Assembly: GCA_030640725.1 (NCBI GenBank)
Contig: DAOWIV010000038.1
Span: forward strand, 1 to 5,437
Reading direction: 5' to 3'
Source: Methanosarcinales archaeon
GTDB lineage: Archaea; Halobacteriota; Methanosarcinia; Methanosarcinales; Methanogasteraceae
Length of the DNA stretch: 5,437 nt
Shown here: positions 1 through 4,938 of the stretch, one piece after another
Numbering within the stretch: position 1 is the stretch's first letter
Layout: each line of letters begins with the position of its first letter
Position numbers and translations under genes: made by a program
The notes under the pieces: model-generated
What the model was told of the DNA's origin: nothing
Database searches by the model: none
Seen by the model: the letters and a program-made list of their open reading frames with translations, nothing else

Positions 1-1004
1 ATCTGTTCATCCGCAGAGCCGTACATGGCAAAGACTCGGTTCCGTTGCATACGCCTGCTTCCCCGTCCGATCCGCTGGAGAAGCGATGATATGCTCCACG
101 GGACTTCCGCAAGCACGATGGCGTCGATATCCCCTATATCAATCCCTATTTCAAGCGTCATGGTAGCCACGCAGACTCCGTACTGCGCGTCCTTCATGAA
201 ACTCTCGGCTTCTCCACGAATCGATCTGCTCAAACTGCCATGGTGGACAGCAACGCGGTTGGAACCCCACAGACCCATGCATTCTCTGGAAAACTCCTCC
301 ACTGTGGCTCTCTTATTGCAAAATATGAGCAACTTCCGGATCTTCTCTCTTTTCACGCAGTCAAACAGTTCTTCAGCCGATTCAACAAGCGTGTAGTCAA
401 TTTCTCGCTTACCCGAGTCGGTGATGACCTCAAAATCTTTGAGATATCTGCTTCCCACCTCCTCTGGAGATGCTATGGTTGCAGAGAGGGCATAGATATT
501 GAAATCCGTTTCTGAAAGATGTTTTAGCCTTTTCAAGAGCAGTCTGAGTTGATCGCCTCGATGTGTGTTGTCGATGAGATGTATCTCATCGAGTATGACC
601 GCTCTTATATTCTTGAACGAGCCTGGATGTCGGCAGATCATCGAATCAAACGATTCAGGTGTGGTGATCAGGACATCTGGAGACTTATCCGGGTTAAATC
701 GCGGCGTATCGCCGGTTTTCAGCGACACCGAGACTCCAAGTTCATCCATCTGCCCCCTGAGGCGGTCGTGCATATCGTTGACCAGTGCCTTCGTCGGAGA
801 GATGTAGAGGATCGCAATGCCACCTGCGCAGTCCCCACCGCCCCACCCTTCCTTCAAATACCGCTCGATCAGTGGCGCAATCACGGCTTCGGTCTTTCCA
901 CTGGCGGTGGCTGAGACGATGATCGCGTTCTTCCCGCTAAGGACCACAGGAATGGTTCGCGATTGAACCGGGAGGAGTCTGCCGTATCTGCTAAAAAAAG
1001 TCAT
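1..1004 (-). CDS. Lhr-like SF2 DEAD/DEAH-box helicase, 3' end beyond window
   Basis: ATP-dependent nucleic-acid helicase of superfamily 2; exact substrate unknown. Numbering from the ATG at 1004, the sequence shows a Q-like motif (YGRLLPVQ), Walker A ATASGKT at 32-38, motif Ia SPTKAL, Ib TTPESFD, motif II DEIH at 139-142, motif III SAT at 174-176, motif IV LLIFCNKR near 225-232, VAVHHGSL near 252-259, motif V LEIGIDIGDID near 284-294 and motif VI QRIGRGSRR at 310-318. Both RecA-like domains are therefore nearly complete; 334 codons are visible, with no stop before the left edge, so any C-terminal domains lie outside. The DEIH box and the LEIGIDIGDID motif resemble Lhr-type helicases (family knowledge). 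The start is uncertain: ATG 1040 is in the same frame but would add an arginine-rich stretch unlike a helicase, while the natural-looking N-terminus sits in another frame upstream. The gene may be damaged. Confidence 0.88.
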   Translation of the reverse strand, partial: MTFFSRYGRLLPVQSRTIPVVLSGKNAIIVSATASGKTEAVIAPLIERYLKEGWGGGDCAGGIAILYISPTKALVNDMHDRLRGQMDELGVSVSLKTGDTPRFNPDKSPDVLITTPESFDSMICRHPGSFKNIRAVILDEIHLIDNTHRGDQLRLLLKRLKHLSETDFNIYALSATIASPEEVGSRYLKDFEVITDSGKREIDYTLVESAEELFDCVKREKIRKLLIFCNKRATVEEFSRECMGLWGSNRVAVHHGSLSRSIRGEAESFMKDAQYGVCVATMTLEIGIDIGDIDAIVLAEVPWSISSLLQRIGRGSRRMQRNRVFAMYGSADEQ

Positions 1005-1029
1005 CCACGTACGCCTGAGCCTTCGTCTG

Positions 1030-1161
1030 TCAGAATCCATCCAGCAATTCCCCGATCGGCTTATCAGGATGAAAACGAGTGAGATCAAGAGCTTCTACCA
1101 ACCCCTTGATGAATCTGCGGGGTTCCGGAGCCGATGTTTCGTCAGGCTCGTTTGCATTCAT
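1030..1161 (-). pseudogene. Probable detached N-terminus of the helicase (43 aa ORF)
   Basis: A small reading frame directly upstream of the helicase ends with TGA at 1030-1032. It encodes an acidic start (MNANEPDETSAPEP) followed by a helical segment ending in PIGELLDGF. Reading past the TGA in the same frame gives QTKAQAYVDDFF, which then joins the helicase sequence SRYGRLLPVQ only if one T of the seven-T run at 993-999 is skipped. This suggests that the ORF and the helicase were one gene, now separated by a stop and a frameshift within about 40 bp. The ATG at 1161 is preferred because a TATA-like GTTTATGATA lies about 25 nt upstream, fitting a leaderless start; ATG 1194 is an alternative in the same frame. 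It could instead be a genuine small protein coupled to the helicase. No domain is recognised. Confidence 0.5.
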
Positions 1162-1366
1162 GTCTGTGCAATATGCTTGCGGTATCATAAACATTATGCG
1201 CGTGGTTTAGCTTCACACGTTCCTTTTGGAATGCGTAGCGAGAGTGGAATCGCTATTGGAAGCGCAACTGTGGGTTGAACGAGAAAAAAGCTATCGACCG
1301 TTACAAACGCCCCCCTTCCATCAGCCATGTATGCATCATATCTGGCGGTGGTTGTCATGAAAGAAC

Positions 1367-1441
1367 ATGCGAGCGATCTTTGGCGCGGGCGTGCTCGTGC
1401 TGCTGCTTGCTGGCACGGCGGCGGGTGTGTCTGGTGCGAGC
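1367..1441 (+). other. Signal-peptide-like coding remnant in frame with the PIN toxin
   Basis: From ATG 1367 the sequence encodes Met-Arg, then a hydrophobic core (FGAGVLVLLLAGTAAG) and a small-residue VSGAS cleavage-like site, which is the pattern of a secretion signal. It is open in frame into the PIN toxin at 1499, through a polar linker of about 20 residues, so a 206-residue exported form is formally possible. PIN toxins act on cytoplasmic RNA and the toxin family normally begins at the IVSDAS motif, so I read this as the 5' remnant of another secreted-protein gene. It is visibly more GC-rich than the toxin that follows. No good ribosome binding site precedes it. Confidence 0.4.
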
Positions 1442-1466
1442 ACGAAAGAGAATTGTAGGAAAAAAG

Positions 1467-1474
1467 CTTATGTA
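1467..1474 (+). promoter_or_regulatory. Possible TATA box of the PIN/UPF0175 operon
   Basis: CTTATGTA, preceded by an A-rich stretch that could serve as a BRE, lies about 28 nt before the toxin ATG at 1499. This spacing fits an archaeal promoter giving a leaderless or nearly leaderless transcript, consistent with the lack of a Shine-Dalgarno sequence before that ATG. The match is imperfect. Confidence 0.4.
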
Positions 1475-1480
1475 ACTACG

Positions 1481-1492
1481 GATGTATACATC
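1481..1492. promoter_or_regulatory. 12-bp perfect palindrome, candidate operator
   Basis: GATGTATACATC equals its own reverse complement and ends 6 nt before the toxin start codon, between the TATA-like site and the ATG. Toxin-antitoxin operons are commonly repressed by their own antitoxin binding such a palindrome (family knowledge). Its use here as an operator is inference. Confidence 0.45.
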
Positions 1493-1498
1493 TGTAAT

Positions 1499-1987
1499 AT
1501 GATCGTTTCGGACGCTTCGACGCTCATACTTCTTGCAAGGGTGAGCATTTTAAGAAGATTCCTCTCTGCTTTCGGAAAAATCATCGTCCCGGAAGAAGTG
1601 GCAAAGGAAATGACAGTAGCACACAGTCTGGATGCAAGAATGCTGGAAAGGGAGATACAAGAGAAAAGTATCATCGTGGAAAAGATAAGATCGAGCACAG
1701 ATGAAGTAACAGGGCAGTTCAGACTGGACAAGGGAGAAGCAGAAGCGTACGTTCTTTATAACGAGTTGCATGCAAGAGTAATACTGACAGATGATGGGGA
1801 ACTGATCAAGCTGTGCAAACTCTTCGAGATTCCATTCGTTAATGCTCTTGCAATCGTTGTACGGATGTTTGATCGCGGATGGCTCACCAGAGACGAGACC
1901 TGCGAGTACTTGCGAAAACTGAACGATTACGGCAGATATTCCGGAAAGGTTTACAACGTATTTAAGAAGGAGGCGAAATGTCCATGA
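1499..1987 (+). CDS. PIN-domain (DUF3368-like) toxin
   Basis: Probable ribonuclease toxin of a type II toxin-antitoxin pair, 162 aa, expected to cut RNA with bound Mg2+ in the cytoplasm. The start MIVSDASTLILLARV carries the first conserved acidic residue, D5. GEAEA places acidic residues at E80 and E82, and LTDDGE gives D98 and D99; these match the PIN acidic cluster. The PEEVAKEM segment near residues 31-38 and the order of motifs fit DUF3368. The ATG at 1499 is chosen because the family starts at this motif; the frame is open further upstream to 1367 but that part looks unrelated. No Shine-Dalgarno precedes the ATG, so a leaderless message is likely. The stop TGA overlaps the antitoxin start. 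The toxin comes first, whereas UPF0175 usually precedes DUF3368. Confidence 0.85.
   Translation: MIVSDASTLILLARVSILRRFLSAFGKIIVPEEVAKEMTVAHSLDARMLEREIQEKSIIVEKIRSSTDEVTGQFRLDKGEAEAYVLYNELHARVILTDDGELIKLCKLFEIPFVNALAIVVRMFDRGWLTRDETCEYLRKLNDYGRYSGKVYNVFKKEAKCP
1967..1973 (+). promoter_or_regulatory. Strong ribosome binding site of the UPF0175 antitoxin
   Basis: AAGGAGG lies inside the end of the toxin gene, 4 nt before ATG 1978 and 10 nt before ATG 1984. The upstream toxin shows no such site, so the antitoxin may be translated more efficiently, which would suit a pair needing excess antitoxin. Confidence 0.7.
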
Positions 1988-2268
1988 CAATCTCGGTTAG
2001 ATATGAACCAAAACAGGATCTTGACTTCATCACAGGGGTTCTGGGGCTCACCATGTCAGAAACCGTGCGGAGTCTGATAGACGAAGGCAGGAAGATGAAA
2101 GCCCTGCAACTGTACAGGCATGGGAAGGTCAGTCTCGGACTGGGCGCGAAAGTAGCAAAACTCACGTTATCGGAGTTTATTGATCTTCTCAAGGAGCATA
2201 ATGTGAAGCTCAATATCGATGTCGAGGATGCGAAAAGCGCGCTTGCTTATGCGAGAGAGAATCTGTGA
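1978..2268 (+). CDS. UPF0175 family antitoxin
   Basis: Small protein of up to 96 aa that probably neutralises the adjacent PIN toxin and represses the operon. Residues 24-43 (TMSETVRSLIDEGRKMKAL) look like a ribbon-helix-helix or similar DNA-binding segment, preceded by a beta-strand-like MTISVRYE. Residues 41-76 hold the UPF0175 signature: KALQLYRHGKVSLG, then AKVAKLTLSEFIDLLKEHNV, followed by a D-E-D acidic tail that may contact the toxin. Two starts are possible: ATG 1978, overlapping the toxin by 10 nt, and ATG 1984, which gives a classical ATGA overlap and better spacing from AAGGAGG. Either way the two genes are translationally coupled. Family membership is read from the sequence pattern; pairing with the toxin follows from position. 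Confidence 0.82.
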   Translation: MSMTISVRYEPKQDLDFITGVLGLTMSETVRSLIDEGRKMKALQLYRHGKVSLGLGAKVAKLTLSEFIDLLKEHNVKLNIDVEDAKSALAYARENL

Positions 2269-2291
2269 GCGGAGATTAGTAGGGCGGCGGC

Positions 2292-2311
2292 ATGAGCCGA
2301 TCGGGGTGGAG
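2292..2311 (+). repeat. Short repeat of the start region seen at 3501
   Basis: ATGAGCCGATCG at 2292-2303 is identical to 3501-3512, and similarity continues for a few bases (GGGTGGA against AGATGGA). Both copies follow a GGCG/GGAGG-rich stretch. Neither opens a believable gene. This copy lies in the 74-bp gap between the two convergent toxin-antitoxin operons. Confidence 0.35.
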
Positions 2312-2342
2312 AGCGGTTGGTATTTGCCGGATGTTGCCACAG

Positions 2343-2675
2343 TCATTGACGCAGAATATCAACGATTCTTTCAATTACTTCGTTGATTTTCTTCTGTTTG
2401 AGGCTGCCGGCTTGATACAATATGATGCTGCTATCTGCTGTAAAAATACGATTTGGTCTGATATGGCTCCGTTGTTTAAGAGTTCCGGTCGCAAAATCAT
2501 CTTCATCAATTAAAATGGCGTACTTGTCTCTGACCCACTGACTGGTTATCTGACATAATATCAAGTCGTTTCCTCCCAATTCAGCGATAACTAAAGCAGG
2601 TCGTCTTTTCGCCTGAGTTAGATCAGAGAATGGAAAAGGAACAATTATAATGTCTCCTTTTACAAATCTCGCCAA
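2343..2675 (-). CDS. MazF/PemK-family mRNA interferase toxin
   Basis: Probable sequence-specific endoribonuclease of 110 aa, close to the usual family length. Residues 7-30 give the MazF core: GD at 7-8, PFPFSD at 13-18, KRRPALVI at 23-30. CQITSQ at 41-46 matches the conserved strand with the catalytic Thr/Ser, and GTLKQRSHIRPNRIF near 64-78 matches the later SxxrpdrI-type motif. The start is TTG at 2675: a stop lies just upstream in frame, and GAGGAGG at 2683-2689 is 7 nt away, an excellent ribosome binding site. The gene overlaps the end of its antitoxin by 16 nt, so the two form an operon read from a promoter near 2900. It converges on the UPF0175 gene with a gap of 74 bp. Confidence 0.92.
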   Translation of the reverse strand: MARFVKGDIIIVPFPFSDLTQAKRRPALVIAELGGNDLILCQITSQWVRDKYAILIDEDDFATGTLKQRSHIRPNRIFTADSSIILYQAGSLKQKKINEVIERIVDILRQ

Positions 2676-2863
2676 GCTTCATCCTCCTCAGGTCTCAGCC
2701 AATCTCTTTTGAGGGATGATTCACTCGCAATCATAGTTTCCAGTTTATTCGCCTTAGCTTTCATCTTTAGAAACCGAATAAAGTCCAATATTTCTTCGAG
2801 AAATGATTCCGGAACTTGCTCGATCTCATTTACAATCAATTCGACTTTGGTCACATCGGTCAT
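2660..2863 (-). CDS. Antitoxin of the MazF pair (DUF2281-like)
   Basis: A 67-aa acidic protein located directly before the MazF toxin, and so very likely its antitoxin. The N-terminal half, with VPESFLEEILDFIRFLKMKA around residues 17-36, resembles DUF2281-type antitoxins (LPE..LEEVLDFI.FLK). The C-terminal half ends in DWLRPEEDEAWRDL, an acidic and aromatic tail typical of the toxin-binding end of small antitoxins. The ATG at 2863 is supported by GAGGTGA 4 nt upstream and a TATA box about 40 nt upstream. The last 16 nt overlap the toxin, ensuring that antitoxin is made first. Family assignment is moderate; the role is well supported by context. Confidence 0.8.
   Translation of the reverse strand: MTDVTKVELIVNEIEQVPESFLEEILDFIRFLKMKAKANKLETMIASESSLKRDWLRPEEDEAWRDL
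2683..2689 (-). promoter_or_regulatory. Ribosome binding site fixing the TTG start of MazF
   Basis: GAGGAGG on the minus strand is separated by 7 nt from the TTG at 2675. No in-frame ATG or GTG exists at a useful distance and a TGA lies just upstream, so this site decides the rare start codon. Confidence 0.75.
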
Positions 2864-2867
2864 ATTT

Positions 2868-2874
2868 TCACCTC
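2868..2874 (-). promoter_or_regulatory. Ribosome binding site of the MazF antitoxin
   Basis: GAGGTGA on the minus strand precedes the antitoxin ATG at 2863 by 4 nt and complements the 3' end of 16S rRNA well. Confidence 0.65.
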
Positions 2875-2898
2875 ACAAGATTATACGCCATAAGTCGG

Positions 2899-2906
2899 TT
2901 ATATAA
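2899..2906 (-). promoter_or_regulatory. Archaeal TATA box of the MazF operon
   Basis: TTATATAA, with A-rich bases before it on the minus strand, lies about 26 nt upstream of a predicted transcription start near 2876. That leaves a short leader of roughly 13 nt containing the GAGGTGA site. The arrangement is a textbook archaeal promoter and is the best evidence here for an archaeal host. Confidence 0.65.
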
Positions 2907-3627
2907 TTTATGTTCGGCAATTTCTGATAACGGGCGGCGGGGTTTTTGTGGAGGGTTTGCGAACCCGGGCTCTTTCGGGCGAGAATGCAGGTGGGAGTGT
3001 ATGCGCCGCAGATCATGTGGATGGCGGCGCGGGTAAGCCTGATTCCGCAGGGGTGAGCGAGACCGGGCGCATCCCGCGGGCATGCATTGATATCTGGTCC
3101 CGGGTCCGGGGTTGTCGGGCGTGACCGTTCGTCCGGGGATCTATCTGTTTGTGTCGATCTGGCATTTGGGACGGTTTTCCGGGTGTGTGTGGGCGTGCCG
3201 GACAGAGTCGCCTGATTGTGTGTGCTGGTGGCGATTCTACTGGTCTCGGGCGAGCAGGGGGTTCTGGCGTGGGATGGCATCTGTGCAGCGGTTGCGCGGA
3301 GGGGGTGGCAGATGGGTTACCTTTTTATGCGAGAAGATGGACGTTAGGGGTGGCGTCTCGGATGTTGGTAATCATGAACGGGCATAACCAGACAGGAGGA
3401 TCGAATGCTTTTTTGAGGGTGTTTAGCTGCGCGGGCATGGTTGCGGCGATGATGCGCGGGCGTGCTGGCTCGCGCTCTCGCGGACGAGGAGGGGGCGAGG
3501 ATGAGCCGATCGAGATGGATGATTGTGCTCACGGTTCGCGGTGCTGGTGTTTGTGGGCGCAGGGGCGGGTGCGATGCGGGGTCGCGCGAGGAGGTGTAGT
3601 TGGTGGTATGTTTATAGGTGATCTGAT
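2907..3627. other. G-rich region without a convincing gene
   Basis: About 720 bp lie between the MazF promoter and the secreted-protein gene. Several frames stay open for 70-160 codons, but their products are arginine-, glycine- and cysteine-rich, overlap on both strands and show no family motif, so I treat them as effects of base composition. The plus strand is strongly G-rich: in 3481-3600 I count 60 G against 20 C. Near 3501-3571 there is a signal-peptide-like remnant. The region looks like decayed coding DNA. Confidence 0.5.
3501..3571 (+). pseudogene. Frameshifted signal-peptide remnant
   Basis: A GGAGG-rich stretch precedes ATG 3501, which encodes MSRSRWMIVLT and then loses sense. Shifting by one base after that point gives FAVLVFVGAGAGAMRG, a hydrophobic core with a small-residue end. 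Joined, the two parts resemble a secretion signal, suggesting the broken 5' end of a lost secreted-protein gene. The first 12 bases recur at 2292. This is a weak call, as low-complexity G-rich DNA can mimic such patterns. Confidence 0.3.
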
Positions 3628-3741
3628 ATGAGAAGTAAATTTGTTGCGGTTGTAATTGTGGCAATGTTGGTTATGCCATCCATAGGGGCGGGATCTGCAA
3701 GTGGTGTGGCATATAGTTCTAGTGTCATGTCAACCCTGTAA
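3628..3741 (+). pseudogene. 5' part of secreted protein gene, cut by IS630 element
   Basis: This is the start of a secreted or surface protein. ATG 3628 follows AGGTGAT with good spacing. The product begins MRSKFVAVVIVAMLVMPSIG: a positive N-region, a hydrophobic core and a small-residue end (AGSASG), the pattern of a Sec signal peptide cleaved near residues 24-26. Gene sequence ends at codon 32, where the insertion element enters at CTAG (3719-3722). From there the frame runs into the element and stops at TAA 3739-3741, so the present ORF is only 37 aa. The rest of the gene resumes at 4937 in matching frame. As it stands the signal peptide is separated from the mature protein and the gene should be inactive unless the element is excised precisely. 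Confidence 0.88.
3719..3722. repeat. Left copy of the CTAG target (TA duplication)
   Basis: CTAG here is matched by CTAG at 4935-4938. IS630-family elements insert at TA, often within CTAG, and duplicate the TA (family knowledge). With TA as the duplication, the element proper is 3722-4935. Confidence 0.85.
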
Positions 3742-3748
3742 TGTCGCA
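3722..3748 (+). repeat. Left terminal inverted repeat of the IS
   Basis: It starts GTGTCATGTCAAC and matches the inverse of 4909-4935 at 20 of 27 positions, with mismatches at 7, 14, 15, 17, 18, 20 and 26. The outer 13 bases have one mismatch. A second TGTCG block at positions 21-25 is also conserved and may be a transposase-binding subsite. Confidence 0.85.
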
Positions 3749-3794
3749 AAGAATATAACACATGTTCTTTATAGTCAATCTGAGATGATTGAAT

Positions 3795-4268
3795 ATGAAG
3801 AAATACATCGTGACACTTGCCAAAGAGGAGCGCGAAACTCTTGACGCACTTACTTCCAAAGGTAAACACCAATCACAGAAAATCCTCAACGCTCTGATTC
3901 TACTCGGGTGCGATGAGGGGGCGTATCAGATGCGACGTTCGACCAACGAAGTAATGGCATCTGCCCTGAACATAAGTATGAGGAAGATTGACCGCGTGAA
4001 GAAGCGATTTGTCGAGGAAGGTATTGAAATTGCCCTTAATGGGAGAAAAGGAAGTCGCATCTATGCTAAAAAAGTCGACGGTGATTTTGAAGCCCATTTG
4101 GTTGCATTGAGTTGCAGTGAGCCGCCTGTTGGCTTTGCGAGATGGTCTCTGAGGTTATTAGCCGACAGGGTTGTCGAGCTTGATTATATTGATAGCGTTT
4201 CTCATGAAACGATACGCCGCATTCTAAAAAAAACGAAATCAAGCCTTGGCAACGAAAAGGATGGGTAA
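3795..4268 (+). CDS. IS630-family transposase, N-terminal frame (orfA)
   Basis: DNA-binding part of the transposase, 157 aa if read to its own stop. Residues about 50-75 (STNEVMASALNISMRKIDRVKKRF) form a helix-turn-helix that would recognise the terminal repeats. Residues about 115-146 (ARWSLRLLADRVVEL, then SVSHETIRRILKK) form a second winged-helix segment characteristic of IS630 transposases. After ILKK the zero frame reads TKSSLGNEKDG and stops, while the -1 frame reads NEIKPWQRKGW, which continues the family sequence. The frame therefore switches at the A8 run at 4226-4233. ATG 3795 is preferred; a TTG at 3789 is possible, and GAGATGA just upstream may serve as ribosome binding site. The short product alone might act as an inhibitor of transposition, as in other IS families (inference). 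Confidence 0.88.
   Translation: MKKYIVTLAKEERETLDALTSKGKHQSQKILNALILLGCDEGAYQMRRSTNEVMASALNISMRKIDRVKKRFVEEGIEIALNGRKGSRIYAKKVDGDFEAHLVALSCSEPPVGFARWSLRLLADRVVELDYIDSVSHETIRRILKKTKSSLGNEKDG
4226..4234 (+). other. Slippery A8 run for -1 transposase frameshift
   Basis: CTAAAAAAAAC contains A AAA AAA in the zero frame, a classical -1 slippage heptamer. Slipping back one base after codon 4230-4232 makes the next codon AAC (4232-4234) and enters the catalytic frame, which is open to 4927. The fused protein would be 377 aa. A one-base loss from an original A9, or a sequencing error, would look the same. Confidence 0.7.
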
Positions 4269-4927
4269 TTCCACCGGAGCAAAACGGCAACTTTGTTGCA
4301 AATATGGAAATGGTGTTGGATGTTTACAAGCGTCCGTTTGATCCACGATATCCTGTCGTGTGCATGGACGAATCACCTAAGCAGCTGATTGCAGAGACCA
4401 GAACTCCTATCCCTGCAACGCCAGGGCATCCGAACATGCGTGATTACGAATACCGGCGTTGTGGTATGTGCAACGTTTTTCTCGCCGGTGAGCCATTAGC
4501 AGGAACGCGCATGGTGAAGATCACCGAAAGGAAAACCAAGCGAGACTGGGCTCGTTTTATGGAAGAAATCGCGAATCAATACAAAACAGCGGAAAAAATA
4601 ACGCTGGTGATGGACAATCTGAACACACACGTCCCCGGATCGCTCTATGAAACGTTTCAGCCAGATAAGGCAAAGGCAATATTAGGTAGATTCGAGTTTG
4701 TATACACCCCGAAGCATGGGAGCTGGTTGAATATGGCCGAGATTGAGTTGAACGTGCTCACCGGACAGTGTTTAAACAGAAGAATCGATGACATCGAGGT
4801 TGTCAGGAAAGAGGTACTGGCATGGCAGGAATTCAGAAACAACAAAAATGCGAAAGTCAATTGGCAATTCACTGCAGAGGATGCCCGGATAAAGTTATCT
4901 CGTCTTTATCCGACACTTGAAAGTTGA
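4232..4927 (+). CDS. IS630-family transposase, catalytic DDE frame (orfB)
   Basis: Catalytic half of the transposase, 231 codons from the frameshift site, or 207 aa from the internal ATG at 4304. Numbered from that ATG, the acidic triad is D22 in VVCMDES, D104 in LVMDNLNTH and E146 in TPKHGSWLNMAEIEL; in the fused protein these are D192, D274 and E316. The DNLNTH and KHGSWLN motifs mark the DDE_3 subgroup of IS630/Tc1-mariner-type enzymes, and the gap of 42 residues between the last two matches what I recall for close relatives. The enzyme cuts and joins element ends at TA sites. The stop codon TGA lies inside the right terminal repeat, a compact arrangement normal for insertion sequences. 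No catalytic residue is missing. Confidence 0.92.
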   Translation, partial: NEIKPWQRKGWVIPPEQNGNFVANMEMVLDVYKRPFDPRYPVVCMDESPKQLIAETRTPIPATPGHPNMRDYEYRRCGMCNVFLAGEPLAGTRMVKITERKTKRDWARFMEEIANQYKTAEKITLVMDNLNTHVPGSLYETFQPDKAKAILGRFEFVYTPKHGSWLNMAEIELNVLTGQCLNRRIDDIEVVRKEVLAWQEFRNNKNAKVNWQFTAEDARIKLSRLYPTLES

Positions 4928-4935
4928 CGTGACAC
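4909..4935 (-). repeat. Right terminal inverted repeat of the IS
   Basis: Read on the minus strand it starts GTGTCACGTCAAC, the counterpart of the left end at 3722-3748. It contains the transposase stop codon. Confidence 0.85.
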
Positions 4936-4938
4936 TAG
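4935..4938. repeat. Right copy of the CTAG target
   Basis: This is the partner of CTAG at 3719-3722; only one TA is needed to restore the interrupted gene. Confidence 0.85.

Larger units (their letters stand above)
1195..1498. other. Divergent intergenic region
   Basis: This stretch separates the minus-strand helicase from the plus-strand PIN toxin. I see no supported gene in it. It holds a signal-peptide-like codon run at 1367-1441, a TATA-like site at 1467-1474, and a perfect 12-bp palindrome at 1481-1492 with a 10-of-12 match at 1326-1337. Promoters for both directions must lie here. Confidence 0.6.
3722..4935 (+). mobile_element. IS630-family insertion sequence, complete, about 1214 bp
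   Basis: The element is bounded by imperfect terminal inverted repeats beginning GTGTCA-GTCAAC (20 of 27 positions match by my count) and flanked by a TA duplication inside CTAG. It carries one transposase in two overlapping frames: an N-terminal helix-turn-helix part and a C-terminal DDE catalytic part with the IS630-type motifs MDES, MDNLNTH and TPKHGSWLNMAE. Size, target and domains all fit IS630. It interrupts a secreted-protein gene whose frame is exactly restored when the element is removed, and both flanks are free of stops, which suggests a recent insertion. With both ends and all catalytic residues intact, it could still be active provided frameshifting occurs. Confidence 0.93.

Noticed and set aside
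549..914. Plus-strand frames over the helicase
   Set aside because: They lie opposite a helicase frame carrying every SF2 motif, so they are antisense shadows.
990..1008. GTG at 1008 as helicase start
   Set aside because: It is in the frame of the upstream ORF and meets TAG straight after the seven-T run, so it cannot lead into the helicase without a frameshift.
1550..1990. A 146-codon minus-strand frame
   Set aside because: It is antisense to the PIN toxin, whose acidic motifs are clear.
2930..3120. Possible G/C-rich hairpins such as those around 2964-2981 and 3099-3115
   Set aside because: Arms are short and low in complexity, no T-run follows, and such pairings are expected by chance in this composition.
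2873..3280. A 135-codon minus-strand frame in the G-rich tract
   Set aside because: The Pro/Arg/Thr/His-rich product mirrors the base skew, overlaps the MazF promoter and has no recognisable domain.
3149..3631. A 160-codon plus-strand frame whose stop overlaps ATG 3628 as ATGA
   Set aside because: The product is rich in Gly, Arg, Cys and Trp with no family motif, and the frame is open because of the G-rich composition. The ATGA overlap follows trivially from the second codon starting with A.
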